A DNA stretch of 64,000 bases from JAGORM01 sp964406795 (GCA_964406795.1 CAYOTA010000005.1:50344-114343); one strand, 5' to 3'. Shown: positions 9,305 to 18,401, counted from the stretch's first letter. Numbers and translations: made by a program. Notes: a model not told the origin generated them from the letters alone.

Positions 9305-10151
9305 TTAAGACTGGCACTTGCTGCAAAAAAATGTTCCTCGACCCGCAAGTTCAATTCTTTGAATTATAGTTTCGCATCTACTACATGGCTTTCCGGTTTT
9401 AGCATACACGAGTGAATGTCTTTGATAATTTCCTTCTTGTCCCAGGACATTTACGAATGAGAGTTCGGATGCCCCACCCTCTTCAAAGCTCTTTTCCATA
9501 ACAGCCACAATGGATTCAAATAATAATTTCGCTTCTTGAGAATTTAATGACTTGGCAGGTCTTGCGGGGTCTATTTTGGCCCTCCAGAGTGCGTCATTTG
9601 CATAGATATTACCAACTCCTCCCAGTATCTCCTGGTCCATTAAAAGCGGTTTAATCTTGGTGGATTTTGACTTAATTATATTCTCAAACTTTTCAAGCGT
9701 TAAGTCTTTAAATGGCTCTGGCCCCATGTTTTTGAAAAACGGAAGCGTTAATAAATCCTCTGTTTTAAGAATCTTAATCCATCCAAACCGTCTCTGGTCG
9801 TTATAATACAAACGTGCATTGTGATCCAGGTGAAACACAACGTGTGTAAATTTATTTGGAACACATCCAACCTTTTGAGCTGAAACAGGCGTGTCTTCTA
9901 GCTTTTCATCCCGATAGATTAGTTGTCCGGTAAGTTTTATATGAATTCCCATGGAGTACCCATTTTTAAGATCAAGAATAAGTCCTTTGCCTATTCTTCT
10001 CGCTTTAATTATTTTGTCTCCAGTTATATGCTTGGTGTCTCCCTGAATAATTCCGGGATTAATTTCTTTTACAGACTCTATTGTGTGTCCTACCTACTAC
10101 ATATTTTTCAAGTCCACGTCTAATTGTCTCAACCTCTGGCAATTCAGGCAT
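9305..10151 (-). pseudogene. mutM: Formamidopyrimidine-DNA glycosylase, frameshifted
   Basis: The ATG at 10151 opens with MPELPEVETIRRGLEKYVVG, the canonical MutM N-terminus with catalytic Pro2 and Glu3. After about 22 codons the frame breaks within ACACACAATAG (about 10080-10092). The remainder continues in another frame through IKLTGQ and the C-terminal zinc finger (CSRC...CSKC) to 9305. The total of 847 bases is one more than a multiple of three. MutM excises oxidised purines. The start overlaps the end of the glycosyltransferase gene by eight bases, as in an intact operon. The indel lies in an AC repeat, so a sequencing error is as likely as real inactivation. Confidence 0.85.
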
Positions 10152-11247
10152 TTTTTACTATCTCCTTTATCTTGCGGTCAAATGTTTCTGGAGAGAATTT
10201 CTGAGCCTGTGTTTTGCAGTCAGATGGGTTGATTCTTAGTTTTTCAAATTTTTCTATAGCAGCACTGAGCGCAGCAGGAGTATTTGGTTCATAAAAAAGG
10301 CCAGTTTTGCCATCTATAACCGTTTCTTTAACACCCCCGCTATTATGAGCAATAACTGGCGTTCCCTGTCCCATTGCTTCAACTGGGGTAATTCCAAAGT
10401 CTTCATCATAGGACGTGAATATAAATGCCCGTGCTTCTCTCATAAGCAGATTTTTTTCTTCATCAGATATTTCTCCCAGAAATTCTATATTGGTTTGTTT
10501 ATTTTTTAATTTTGAGAGTAATTCTTCTTCAAATCCGGCAAATCCTTTTCCGAAAACCTTGAGTGGTTTGTTGTTTTTCAAAAACGCATTAATCACAACG
10601 TCTGTTCCTTTTGCTCGTGCTAGCCTTCCACCCGTGAGGAAATAATTTTGTGTCTTTTTTCCTTCAGATTTTGCGGGTAAGCCAACCGGTGGATAAATGA
10701 CCTCCGCCTCGCGTCTGTAAAACTTCTTTATTCTTATAGCTACCTCCTGAGAATTTGCAATAAACACATCTACGTTTTTTGACGCATGATAATCGGCCAT
10801 TCGTAAAAAATGATTCATGATGTTTCCAACAACTCGCTTGAACGGGTTTTTCTTCCAGTCCCGCGCCGTCATATATCCATACAGGTATCTAGGCGGTGTA
10901 TGCGTGTAGCAAATAAGCTTTGCATTTCCTTTTTGAACTAAATTAGGAAAATACGCGCCAGTTTGGGAAACTATGATAACGTCATAGTCTGAAAGATTAA
11001 AAGATTTAAACACAAAAGGAGCAATGATCCTGAAAGGTGAGATAAGTTTTGCGTTTAATGGAATGTGCTGAAAAAAAGAAGTGTGTATCTTCATTTTCTC
11101 AAACCTATTTTTATGTGGGCCAAGATAATGAGGTAAATAGACAGACGTGTAAATGTGGGCCTCGGGAAAAACTTTTACAAGCTCTTCAAGTACTCGTTCT
11201 GCTCCACCATACTCTTTTATATAATCATGAACTATTGCAACACGCAT
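10144..11247 (-). CDS. GT4-family glycosyltransferase
   Basis: The 367-residue protein opens with MRVAIVHDYIKEYGGAERV, typical of GT4 (GT-B fold) enzymes. It has the C-terminal motif GITPVEAMGQGTPVIA, where the family's EX7E nucleotide-sugar site lies. Such enzymes add sugars to lipid carriers or surface glycans at the inner face of the membrane; the substrate cannot be told. The gene follows the exonuclease gene by one base and overlaps mutM. Confidence 0.9.
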   Translation of the reverse strand: MRVAIVHDYIKEYGGAERVLEELVKVFPEAHIYTSVYLPHYLGPHKNRFEKMKIHTSFFQHIPLNAKLISPFRIIAPFVFKSFNLSDYDVIIVSQTGAYFPNLVQKGNAKLICYTHTPPRYLYGYMTARDWKKNPFKRVVGNIMNHFLRMADYHASKNVDVFIANSQEVAIRIKKFYRREAEVIYPPVGLPAKSEGKKTQNYFLTGGRLARAKGTDVVINAFLKNNKPLKVFGKGFAGFEEELLSKLKNKQTNIEFLGEISDEEKNLLMREARAFIFTSYDEDFGITPVEAMGQGTPVIAHNSGGVKETVIDGKTGLFYEPNTPAALSAAIEKFEKLRINPSDCKTQAQKFSPETFDRKIKEIVKNA

Positions 11248-11248
11248 C

Positions 11249-12247
11249 TTAAATTAACTTCATTTGATTCATAGGATCCTTTTTCTTGCCGTTTTTTAGT
11301 CCTGAGTCTGTCGAAGGATTTCCAAAAGCTTCGTCCAGGCGTTTTGGAAGCGTTTTAAATTCATAATCTTCAAAAGCTGCCTTCCAGCCTTCATAGGAGA
11401 TATTTTTGAAATCACACTCTGAAAGCTCATGTTTAAACGGAACATTTTGAAGTATTGTGGCCAGTTGGTAGCAGAGTTTTGCACTCTCTTTGCCTGATTT
11501 TAACTTTTCGGCAAGTTTAGGATTTTCTTTTTCAATCTCATCAATATGCTTGTAAATTCCCTCAACTGTTTTATATTTTTCAACAAGCCCGGCAGCTGTT
11601 TTGGGTCCAACCCCTGGTACGCCAGGGTAATTATCTGAGCTATCTCCCTGGAGCGCTTTTAAGTCTACAATTTCTGAAGGCTTGACTCCAAACTGTTCTT
11701 TTACGCGTGCTTCGTCAAACAGCTTCATCTCAGAAATTCCCTTAATAGGCATTAAGATTTTGGTTCTGCTGTTAACTAGTTGCATCATGTCCCGGTCACC
11801 CGTTACAACATAGCTTACGTCCCCAACTTTTACTCCTTCATGCGCAAGTGTTCCAATAAGATCATCTGCTTCAAATCCGTCAAGCGAATATGTTGCAATT
11901 TTTGCCTTATCTAAAATATTCTGGATTATGACAAACTGAGGGGATAAATCAGAATCTGATTGGGGGCGTTGCGCCTGGTACTCTTTAAATAATTCTTTTC
12001 TGAAATTAGGAGTTGGTCTGTCAAAACACACTGCAATGTGCTTTGGTTGTATCTCTTGAATTAAGCGCAAGAGCATTGAAAAAAATCCATGCACAGCGCC
12101 TGTTGGGGTTCCATCGCTTCTGTTTAAACTAGGCATTGCGTGGTACGCTCGGTGTACAATAGCTGAGCCATCAACGATTACAAAAATATCCCTGCCCGCA
12201 TCGACAAACGAAGCGTGGGTGGCGGGTTTCTTGAGGTCTTCTTCCAT
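11249..12247 (-). CDS. Stand-alone 5'-3' exonuclease, PolI N-terminal-domain type
   Basis: The 332-residue product matches only the 5' nuclease domain of DNA polymerase I, with FVIVDGSAIVHRAYHA, the acidic metal-binding clusters FEADDLIGTLA and VVTGDRDMMQLV, and the H3TH region VPGVGPKTAAGLV. It would remove RNA primers and flaps. No polymerase domain follows. Near the C-terminus an in-frame insert encodes NPSTDSG, matching a 20-base element also found in trpS (see findings). Family assignment is firm. Confidence 0.92.
   Translation of the reverse strand: MEEDLKKPATHASFVDAGRDIFVIVDGSAIVHRAYHAMPSLNRSDGTPTGAVHGFFSMLLRLIQEIQPKHIAVCFDRPTPNFRKELFKEYQAQRPQSDSDLSPQFVIIQNILDKAKIATYSLDGFEADDLIGTLAHEGVKVGDVSYVVTGDRDMMQLVNSRTKILMPIKGISEMKLFDEARVKEQFGVKPSEIVDLKALQGDSSDNYPGVPGVGPKTAAGLVEKYKTVEGIYKHIDEIEKENPKLAEKLKSGKESAKLCYQLATILQNVPFKHELSECDFKNISYEGWKAAFEDYEFKTLPKRLDEAFGNPSTDSGLKNGKKKDPMNQMKLI
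11299..11318. repeat. Small palindromic-type element inside the exonuclease gene
   Basis: These twenty bases match the element at 15357-15376 in 17 of 20 positions. They read in frame as part of NPSTDSG near the protein's C-terminus. The sequence belongs to the widespread TCCTTCGACA..CTCAGGA type of short coding insertions. Confidence 0.65.
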
Positions 12248-12284
12248 GTCTTATTCGTATTATATCGGTGGGGAAATAATAAAG

Positions 12285-14153
12285 CTAGGCAGACTTTTTA
12301 TTTGTCTCTTTTGTGCCTCCCGACATAATCTTTGCAAAATCTTCCCCTTCAAGCGTCTCCTGTGTTAGGAGTGCTGAAGCTACAGCGTCCAGCTTTTTTC
12401 TATTTTTGGTTAAAATTGCAGTTGCCTTTTTGTGTGCTTCATCAATAATTTTTGAAACTTCTGCATCTATTTTTGCCTGCAGTACGTCAGAAACTGGAAA
12501 GCCTTCACCGTACATGCGAGCCTGTTCCTTATCAAAGGAAATAGGTCCTATGTCACTCATTCCATAGTCAACCACCATAGCGCGTGCTACCATACTTGCC
12601 TTTTCTATATCATCTGCCGCGCCAGTGGTTATTTCTCCTATTACAATTTCTTCAGCAGTGCGTCCACCCAGCATAGTTGCAACCTGCTCAAGCAGTCTTG
12701 ATTTTGTTTCATGAACACGGTCAAGTGCTGGCGGAATTAAGGTGTGACCAAGTGACATACCGCGTCCTACAATAGAAATCTTGTGGACCGGATCCATGTG
12801 CGGCATGGAGTATGACACTATTGCGTGACCTGATTCGTGATAGGCTGTAATTCTTTTATCTTCGTCAGACTGGAAGCGCCTTTTTTCAGGTCCCATTTTT
12901 ACTTTTGTTGCTGCTTCTTCCAAGTCAACTTCGTTAATAATTTTTCTGTTTTCGCGAGCCGTTAGAATTGCCGCTTCATTTAACATGTTTTCCAGGTCTG
13001 CTCCAGAAAACCCTACGGTTCGTCTTGCAACCTTTTCCCAGTTAACAGATTTTTCAAACGGTTTTCCAATAGAATGAATTTTTAAGATATCTTTTCTACC
13101 TTCTATGTCGGGAAGAGGTAGTACAACGCGTCTGTCAAAGCGTCCTGGTCTTACTAACGCTGGGTCCAACACGTCTGGCCTATTTGTTGCTGCCATAACA
13201 ACTAGCTGCTCTGTAGGCGAAAATCCATCCATTTCAACCAGAATCTGATTGAGTGTTTGCTCGCGCTCATCATGTCCACCCATCATGCCCGTACCTCGTT
13301 GTCTTCCTATAGCATCAACTTCATCAATAAATATAATCGCAGGCTGCGCTTTTTTAGCAGTTGAGAATAGGTCACGTGCGCGTGCCGCTCCAACTCCTAC
13401 TAACATTTCCATAAATTCTGATCCTGCAATTGAAAAAAACGCTACTTTTGCTTCTCCGGCTACGGCTCTGGCAAGTAGTGTTTTCCCTGTTCCGGAAGGT
13501 CCTACAAGCAGCACTCCTTTAGGAGCGCGTGCGCCAACTGCTTTATACTTCTCGGGATGTTTTAGAAAATCTACAATTTCGAATAATTCCTGCTTTGCTT
13601 CATTTACTCCTGCAACCTGATCAAATGTTGTTTTAGGAAAATCTTTATTAAATGCTTTTGCCTTAGATGATCCAAAAGAAAAAATATTCTCCTGAGCTCC
13701 CCTGGCCTGTCTAAATATAAAGAAGAAAAATCCAACCATTAAAAGAATTGGAAGCACGCCTGTGAGTATGTTTACCCATAGCGCCATAGAGCCAGTGTCT
13801 TTAATGGTTATGTTAACCGCAGCTGGATTAATATTTGAGTTTTTAAGAATCTCATAAATAGATGCATTTTGTTCTTTATCGGCTGACGCCTTTGAGCCGT
13901 TCTTATACGTTAATGAAAGTTTTGAGTCTGATACAGATACATCTTTTACCTTTTTGTCTTTAATATCCTTAAGCGCTGTGGTGAGTGGAATCGTTTTGCT
14001 GCTTTGAGAAGATGTTATGTCGCCTATTCCAAAACTTAAGAAAACGAAAAATAGAAAAATAAATGAGTAAAGAATGAGGTCTTTCCAGGAGAGGCGGAGT
14101 TTAAATCCCTTTTTTTTGTTATTTTTCCCTCTCGGGAGTCTAAGCTGTTTCAT
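12285..14153 (-). CDS. ftsH: ATP-dependent zinc metalloprotease FtsH
   Basis: FtsH degrades damaged or short-lived membrane and cytosolic proteins. The 622-residue protein has two N-terminal membrane segments (about 27-45 and 108-130) around a small outer domain. An AAA+ module follows with Walker A GPSGTGKT near residue 218, an FIDEVDAIGRQRG segment and the SRH region. The peptidase site HESGH is near residue 439. Length and domain order are normal. On the minus strand TGG-TATAAT stands 20 bases before the ATG, so the promoter is probably its own. Confidence 0.97.
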   Translation of the reverse strand: MKQLRLPRGKNNKKKGFKLRLSWKDLILYSFIFLFFVFLSFGIGDITSSQSSKTIPLTTALKDIKDKKVKDVSVSDSKLSLTYKNGSKASADKEQNASIYEILKNSNINPAAVNITIKDTGSMALWVNILTGVLPILLMVGFFFFIFRQARGAQENIFSFGSSKAKAFNKDFPKTTFDQVAGVNEAKQELFEIVDFLKHPEKYKAVGARAPKGVLLVGPSGTGKTLLARAVAGEAKVAFFSIAGSEFMEMLVGVGAARARDLFSTAKKAQPAIIFIDEVDAIGRQRGTGMMGGHDEREQTLNQILVEMDGFSPTEQLVVMAATNRPDVLDPALVRPGRFDRRVVLPLPDIEGRKDILKIHSIGKPFEKSVNWEKVARRTVGFSGADLENMLNEAAILTARENRKIINEVDLEEAATKVKMGPEKRRFQSDEDKRITAYHESGHAIVSYSMPHMDPVHKISIVGRGMSLGHTLIPPALDRVHETKSRLLEQVATMLGGRTAEEIVIGEITTGAADDIEKASMVARAMVVDYGMSDIGPISFDKEQARMYGEGFPVSDVLQAKIDAEVSKIIDEAHKKATAILTKNRKKLDAVASALLTQETLEGEDFAKIMSGGTKETNKKSA

Positions 14154-14207
14154 GTGTGATTAAGTATCTGTGAATTATACCACACATTGAGGCTCAAATG
14201 TATGAGT

Positions 14208-14444
14208 TTAGGGAAGCGGTTTGTAGCCGTGACCGCCAAAAGGATTGCAGGATAAAAAACGCTTGCCTCCTAAAAACGTACCTTTAAATATTCCATATTT
14301 ATGAATTGCCTGATGTGTATAGTCTGAGCAGGTAGGTAGGTATCTGCAGGTAGAGAAAAATGGAAATAATTGTCCGAGTATAATCCTCCTATGAGGAGCA
14401 GTTTTTTGATACGCTCTAATAATGATTAAAAATGTTTTTCGCAT
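14208..14444 (-). CDS. yidD: Membrane protein insertion efficiency factor YidD
   Basis: The 78-residue product carries the YidD hallmark CRYLPTCSDYTHQAI plus the downstream CNPFGGHG motif, and an amphipathic N-terminus. YidD assists YidC-dependent membrane insertion. It normally sits between rnpA and yidC, but here it is about 27 kb from them, beside ftsH. Confidence 0.93.
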   Translation of the reverse strand: MRKTFLIIIRAYQKTAPHRRIILGQLFPFFSTCRYLPTCSDYTHQAIHKYGIFKGTFLGGKRFLSCNPFGGHGYKPLP

Positions 14445-14481
14445 ACTGTTAAGTGTTATTAGTTAGTTGTGAGAGGTGGTT

Positions 14482-15477
14482 TTATGCAAGTCCCATCTTT
14501 TCCTTTACATCATTTAAGGTAATTCTTGCCGCAGCTTGTGCTTTCTTAGCCCCGTCTGCAATTACAGAATCTACGTACTCAGGATTATTTTCCAGCTCTA
14601 CTCTTTTAGTTTGAAAGGAAGATAGTTCTGCAAAGATAACTTCTGCAATGTGGTCTTTAAGTTCTACAAATTTTAATGTTCCTGCTTCAAAATCAGAGTT
14701 AAAGCGGTCATAGCTTGAATCATCAAACATCTTTAAGAACTCAAAGAGTGTTTTGATGCCTCCTGTTTTTTCTCCTCCGACCTCACTGGATGTTGGGACA
14801 GAGCGCACTTTTTTGCGGATAGCTTCTAAATCATCTGTGAGGTTTATAAATGATCCCTCAACCGTTTTACTCATTTTGCCCTCTCCTGTAAGTGAAGGAA
14901 CATATTCGCCTTTTGTTGCAAAGCGCTGTGGTTCCGGAAAATCTGTGCCAAAATCCTGATTAAAGCGCCTTCCTATTTCTCGAGCAACTTCTAAATGTGG
15001 CTCCTGGTCGATCCCCACAGGCACAAGTTCTGCTTTATAGACTAAAATATCTGCCGCCATAAGTGCTGGATAATTTAAGAGTGCTAATGTTGCATGCTCC
15101 GGATATTGTTTTACCTTGTCTTTAAACGTAGGTAAATGCTGCATTTTGGCAATGGTTGTAACTGATGAAAAGAAAAACGCCAATTCTAGATGCTCTGGTA
15201 CATTTGCTTGCTGGAAAAGTATGCTCTTTTCAGGATCCAGCCCAGCTGCTAGGTAGTCCAAGATAATTTCACGTCTGTTTTTCCGTAATTCCTCTATGTT
15301 ATATGGTGTAGTTATTGTGTGAACATCAGCTACCATATAAAACGTTTCATAATCTTGTCCTGAGCTTGCCGAAGGATTTTGTAGTTCCAGCATGCCTTTA
15401 ACCGCGCCCAGGTAGTTTCCTAGGTGTAGTCTTCCAGTTGCTCTAATTCCTGACAATACTCTCTTTTTCATAACCAT
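14482..15477 (-). CDS. trpS: Tryptophanyl-tRNA synthetase
   Basis: The enzyme charges tRNA-Trp. The 331-residue protein starts MVMKKRVLSGIRATGRLHLGN, with GRLHLGN as the HIGH-type motif. It has the KMSKT motif (GKMSKTVEG) and the AxxxPxxMAADIL core of class Ib enzymes. Residues PSASSGQ near position 36 are an extra stretch absent from ordinary TrpS and match the short element at 15357-15376. The insert is in a surface region close to the N-terminus, so the enzyme is probably active. A TrpR-like regulator is encoded just upstream. Confidence 0.95.
   Translation of the reverse strand: MVMKKRVLSGIRATGRLHLGNYLGAVKGMLELQNPSASSGQDYETFYMVADVHTITTPYNIEELRKNRREIILDYLAAGLDPEKSILFQQANVPEHLELAFFFSSVTTIAKMQHLPTFKDKVKQYPEHATLALLNYPALMAADILVYKAELVPVGIDQEPHLEVAREIGRRFNQDFGTDFPEPQRFATKGEYVPSLTGEGKMSKTVEGSFINLTDDLEAIRKKVRSVPTSSEVGGEKTGGIKTLFEFLKMFDDSSYDRFNSDFEAGTLKFVELKDHIAEVIFAELSSFQTKRVELENNPEYVDSVIADGAKKAQAAARITLNDVKEKMGLA
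15357..15376. repeat. Small palindromic-type element inside trpS
   Basis: This is the second copy of the twenty-base element, the first being at 11299-11318. Its ends (GTCCT / AGGA) are near-inverted repeats. It reads in frame as PSASSGQ between the otherwise continuous TrpS residues LELQN and DYETF. Confidence 0.7.
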
Positions 15478-15491
15478 AGTTTACCACTTTT

Positions 15492-15722
15492 TTAAAGCAA
15501 AATGCTTGGAGTCCCATGTTTTACTACGCTTTTCATTCCTGGAGTAAGGCTTTGTTCTCCTGGTTTTGTAGTGCGATCTCCTGCGCCATCCATTAATATT
15601 CCGCGCATGGTTACCCCAGCATTTTCAGGTTTAAGTGCGCTTCCTTGTGTAATTGGCCCATCCTTAGCCGCTATGCCGTTTTTGCCATAAATTAATTGTG
15701 TTGGTCCGTATTCTTTTTTCAT
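15492..15722 (-). CDS. Small protein of unknown function
   Basis: The 76-residue product is Gly/Lys-rich without membrane segments, and I recognise no domain. A strong ribosome binding site (AGGAGGTGAG) stands in front of the ATG at 15722, which makes it a real gene. It lies between trpS and the TrpR-like gene on the same strand and contains no Trp, so it is not a Trp-codon leader peptide. Confidence 0.6.
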   Translation of the reverse strand: MKKEYGPTQLIYGKNGIAAKDGPITQGSALKPENAGVTMRGILMDGAGDRTTKPGEQSLTPGMKSVVKHGTPSILL

Positions 15723-15798
15723 AAACTCACCTCCTCTCCTATCGTTAACTCTTGGTTTTCAGCCAGAGGCTCACGGTATTTTATCGTCGCAAGTTCCT

Positions 15799-15830
15799 CT
15801 AAAATAAAAAACCTCCCTTTCAGGAGGTTG
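15799..15830 (-). terminator. Rho-independent terminator behind the TrpR-like gene
   Basis: On the minus strand AACCTCC pairs with GGAGGTT around a short loop and is followed by TTTTTTATTTT. A second hairpin (AATCTCC/GGAGATT, 15852-15872) lies between it and the stop codon. The pair separates the regulator from the small gene and trpS. Confidence 0.75.
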
Positions 15831-15896
15831 TGATTTGCATACAGCAAAGACAATCTCCCCACTTAGGAGATTTGCCAGTTACTATTTGTGTTTTTA

Positions 15897-16151
15897 CTAG
15901 ACATTTTTAAATTTTCCTTTTTGTATTTCTTTAGAGCCTCTGGTAACCGTTGCAATTCCAACACCTAGCTTCTCAGCTATTGTGTGTTGTGCTATTCCGC
16001 TCTTGAGTAATCTTACAATTTCAAGTCTGGTGGGAAGTTCTATCAATTCTTTAGGAGTTAAAATTCCTTCTAAGAATGTTTTCATCTCCGATTCGGATTT
16101 TATTTCTATAAACGCTTTGATTAAATTATCTAGCAACATCCTATCAGACAT
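15897..16151 (-). CDS. TrpR/YerC-family transcriptional repressor
   Basis: The 84-residue protein matches the Trp-repressor superfamily. It has an N-terminal helical part, the segment LTPKELIELPTRLEIVRLL, and a helix-turn-helix (HTIAEKLGVGIATVTRGSKEI). TrpR binds CTAG-containing operators when loaded with tryptophan. YerC relatives have the same fold and unknown ligands. The position near trpS and an upstream tandem CTAG array suggest tryptophan-linked autoregulation, but the ligand is inferred. Confidence 0.88.
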   Translation of the reverse strand: MSDRMLLDNLIKAFIEIKSESEMKTFLEGILTPKELIELPTRLEIVRLLKSGIAQHTIAEKLGVGIATVTRGSKEIQKGKFKNV

Positions 16152-16180
16152 ATATACTAGTATACTAGTGTGCTAGTACA
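16152..16180 (-). promoter_or_regulatory. Tandem CTAG operator overlapping the promoter of the TrpR-like gene
   Basis: Three CTAG cores lie at 16157-16160, 16165-16168 and 16173-16176, exactly 8 bases apart, within overlapping ACTAGT-type palindromes. The E. coli trp operator is built from the same half sites. On the minus strand TATACT (16159-16164) lies 7 bases before the ATG, inside the array. Bound repressor would therefore cover the -10 box. Confidence 0.75.
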
Positions 16181-16251
16181 ATGTCAATGGGTTATGTGAG
16201 GCTACTTTTTTGAGTTTTGCGAGAAAAAAAAGGAAGAGATAGGAAGTATTT

Positions 16252-17616
16252 CTAGAGCTTATTCACTTCTTTATTAAATTCATCTCCTCTATCTTTGTAG
16301 TTCTTGAACATGCCAAAGCTGGCACAGGCAGGTGACAAGAGTACAACATCTCCAAGTGTGGCTATTTTAGATGCGCCCTGAACTATTGCATGCATATCTT
16401 TAGCACCTTCTAATACTAAAACTTCCCGTGTGATGTGTTTTTTAATTTCCGGCCACTCAACTCCTATTCCTATAATAGCTTTTATATTCTTTGCATTTGT
16501 GATGGTTTCACCAAGTTCTGAAAAGTCAGAGTTTTTGGATGAGCCTCCAAGTATTAAAATTTCAGGCTCGCTAAATGCTTCTATGACGGCAATTGCCGTT
16601 TCAGGAGTTGTTGAGAATGAGTCATTGTAATACTTGACCCCGTTCACTATTTTGACAAGCTCCAGCCTATACTGGAGACCTTTAAATGTTGTAAGAACGT
16701 TTATAATATTTTTCATATCCACTCCAGCGAGTGTAGCCGCCATGACTGCCGCACAAGCATTCTCCAGGTTATGTTTTCCAGGAAGTAACACGTCCTTTGT
16801 TTCTATAACTTCCTGTTCAGTGTCTGACATTTTCAGAAATATTTTTCCTTCATGCACATAACAGCCATGATCTATGTTTTGCTCGCGGCTGATTTTGTAA
16901 ACGGTTCCAACAGTCTCTACATCAGATTCGTTACTTGCCGGATAGTCTTTATTTACTATTGCGAAATCTCCTGCCTCTTGATGTCTTAAAATATTACGCT
17001 TCGCATCTATGTATTCATATACATCAGTGTGATAATCCAAATGCTCCGAGGTTGTCATAAGCATGACAGCTATGTGAGGGCTGGAAGTTAAGTCCTGAAG
17101 CTGAAATGATGACATTTCTAAAACAACTCTAGATTCAGGCGCTAACTTTTCTAAAAATGAGATGGGAGGCGTTCCTATGTTTCCACCTAAATGCGCGTCA
17201 AACCCCTGAGCCTTTATCATTTCATAAATAAGGCTGGATGTTGTCCCTTTTCCTTTTGTTCCAGTTACGCCAATAATAGGACAAGGGCACAAATCAAAGA
17301 AAAGCTGGGTTTGAGATGAAATAGTTACTCCTTTGGAAGCGGCGTTGTTAAGGGCATCCTGATGTCTTTTAATGCCAGGACTCCTAAAGATTACGTCAAA
17401 TGTGTCCAAATCATCAAAAGCGTTTTTTCCAAATACTGTAGGAAGACTTAGGCTTTGGATTTTTTCAAGTTCAATCTTTTCAATTTCAGATTCGGGTTTT
17501 TCAATCCGAATTGATATATCAGCATCAGTGCTTTTTAAAAACTCTATAAGCGCTAAGCCCTCAATTCCGGCGCCCAGCACTGCAACTTTTTTATTTCTTA
17601 ATTCCTCTTTTGTCAT
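16252..17616 (-). CDS. murD: UDP-N-acetylmuramoylalanine-D-glutamate ligase
   Basis: MurD adds D-glutamate to UDP-MurNAc-L-Ala in the cytoplasm. The 454-residue protein has an N-terminal Rossmann-like domain (KVAVLGAGIEGLA), the Mur-ligase P-loop GVTGTKGKGTTSS at residues 116-128 and the C-terminal ligase domain with YNDSFSTTP. The gene overlaps murI by four bases (ATGA). MurI makes the D-glutamate that MurD uses, so the pair is a functional unit. Confidence 0.95.
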   Translation of the reverse strand: MTKEELRNKKVAVLGAGIEGLALIEFLKSTDADISIRIEKPESEIEKIELEKIQSLSLPTVFGKNAFDDLDTFDVIFRSPGIKRHQDALNNAASKGVTISSQTQLFFDLCPCPIIGVTGTKGKGTTSSLIYEMIKAQGFDAHLGGNIGTPPISFLEKLAPESRVVLEMSSFQLQDLTSSPHIAVMLMTTSEHLDYHTDVYEYIDAKRNILRHQEAGDFAIVNKDYPASNESDVETVGTVYKISREQNIDHGCYVHEGKIFLKMSDTEQEVIETKDVLLPGKHNLENACAAVMAATLAGVDMKNIINVLTTFKGLQYRLELVKIVNGVKYYNDSFSTTPETAIAVIEAFSEPEILILGGSSKNSDFSELGETITNAKNIKAIIGIGVEWPEIKKHITREVLVLEGAKDMHAIVQGASKIATLGDVVLLSPACASFGMFKNYKDRGDEFNKEVNKL

Positions 17617-18401
17617 ATGCGTTCGTGTTCTGAATTAATTATTTTGCCTGTTAGTTTTTTAACAGCATTGTTAAAAGCAAGAGCATCTCCAGTTGTATAA
17701 TACCAATCTTTGTCAGTTTTTTCCAAAGCAAGAAGATTTTCAGCTTCTAGAACACGTTTTGTCTGCCTTGCAACAGCTCCTCCAGAATCCAAAATTTGTA
17801 TATTGGGGCCTGCAACTTCTTGTATTTGGTCTTTTATAAAAGGATAGTGAGTGCAGCCAAGCGCTATTGCGTCCACCCCTAACTTTTTAAGTGGGATAAC
17901 GTGTTTTTTAAGAATTGCTTTAATTTTAGGGTCCTCTAAATTTCCTGTTTCAATAAGTGATTCGAGCCCCGTGTTTCCTTCTTTATATATAGCTATGTCT
18001 TTCCCAAACTCTGAAATCAAAAGATCCATATAAATACTTTTGACGGTTGATGGAGTTGCCAAAACTGCTGTTTTTTTAGATTTAGTGACAGCTGCTAACT
18101 GTTTTATAACGGGAACTACTCCAATAATAGGCTTTTCAAAGTCTTTACGAAGTGTTTTAATAGCTCCCGTTGAGGCTGTATTACAGGCAACCACAATTAG
18201 TTTTGCATGCTTGGAGATTAAAAACTCCGTGATATTTTTACTTCTTGTTTGCACTTCTTTAAGAGTTCGCCTTCCATATGGCGCAAAGGCCAAATCAGCA
18301 ACATATATAAATCGTTCTTGAAGTAACAATTTTTGAAGTTCTGACAGGATAGTAAGTCCTCCTACTCCTGAGTCAAATATTCCAATAGGTCTGTCTTGCA
18401 T
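17613..18401 (-). CDS. murI: Glutamate racemase
   Basis: MurI interconverts L- and D-glutamate for peptidoglycan. The two catalytic cysteines are visible in VVACNTAS and ALGCTHYP, and the N-terminus has the DSGVGG motif. I start at the ATG at 18401 (MQDRPIGIFDSG). The open frame begins three codons earlier with TTG, but a TATAAT eight bases before 18401 fits the later start. It is cotranscribed with murD. Confidence 0.94.
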   Translation of the reverse strand: MQDRPIGIFDSGVGGLTILSELQKLLLQERFIYVADLAFAPYGRRTLKEVQTRSKNITEFLISKHAKLIVVACNTASTGAIKTLRKDFEKPIIGVVPVIKQLAAVTKSKKTAVLATPSTVKSIYMDLLISEFGKDIAIYKEGNTGLESLIETGNLEDPKIKAILKKHVIPLKKLGVDAIALGCTHYPFIKDQIQEVAGPNIQILDSGGAVARQTKRVLEAENLLALEKTDKDWYYTTGDALAFNNAVKKLTGKIINSEHERI

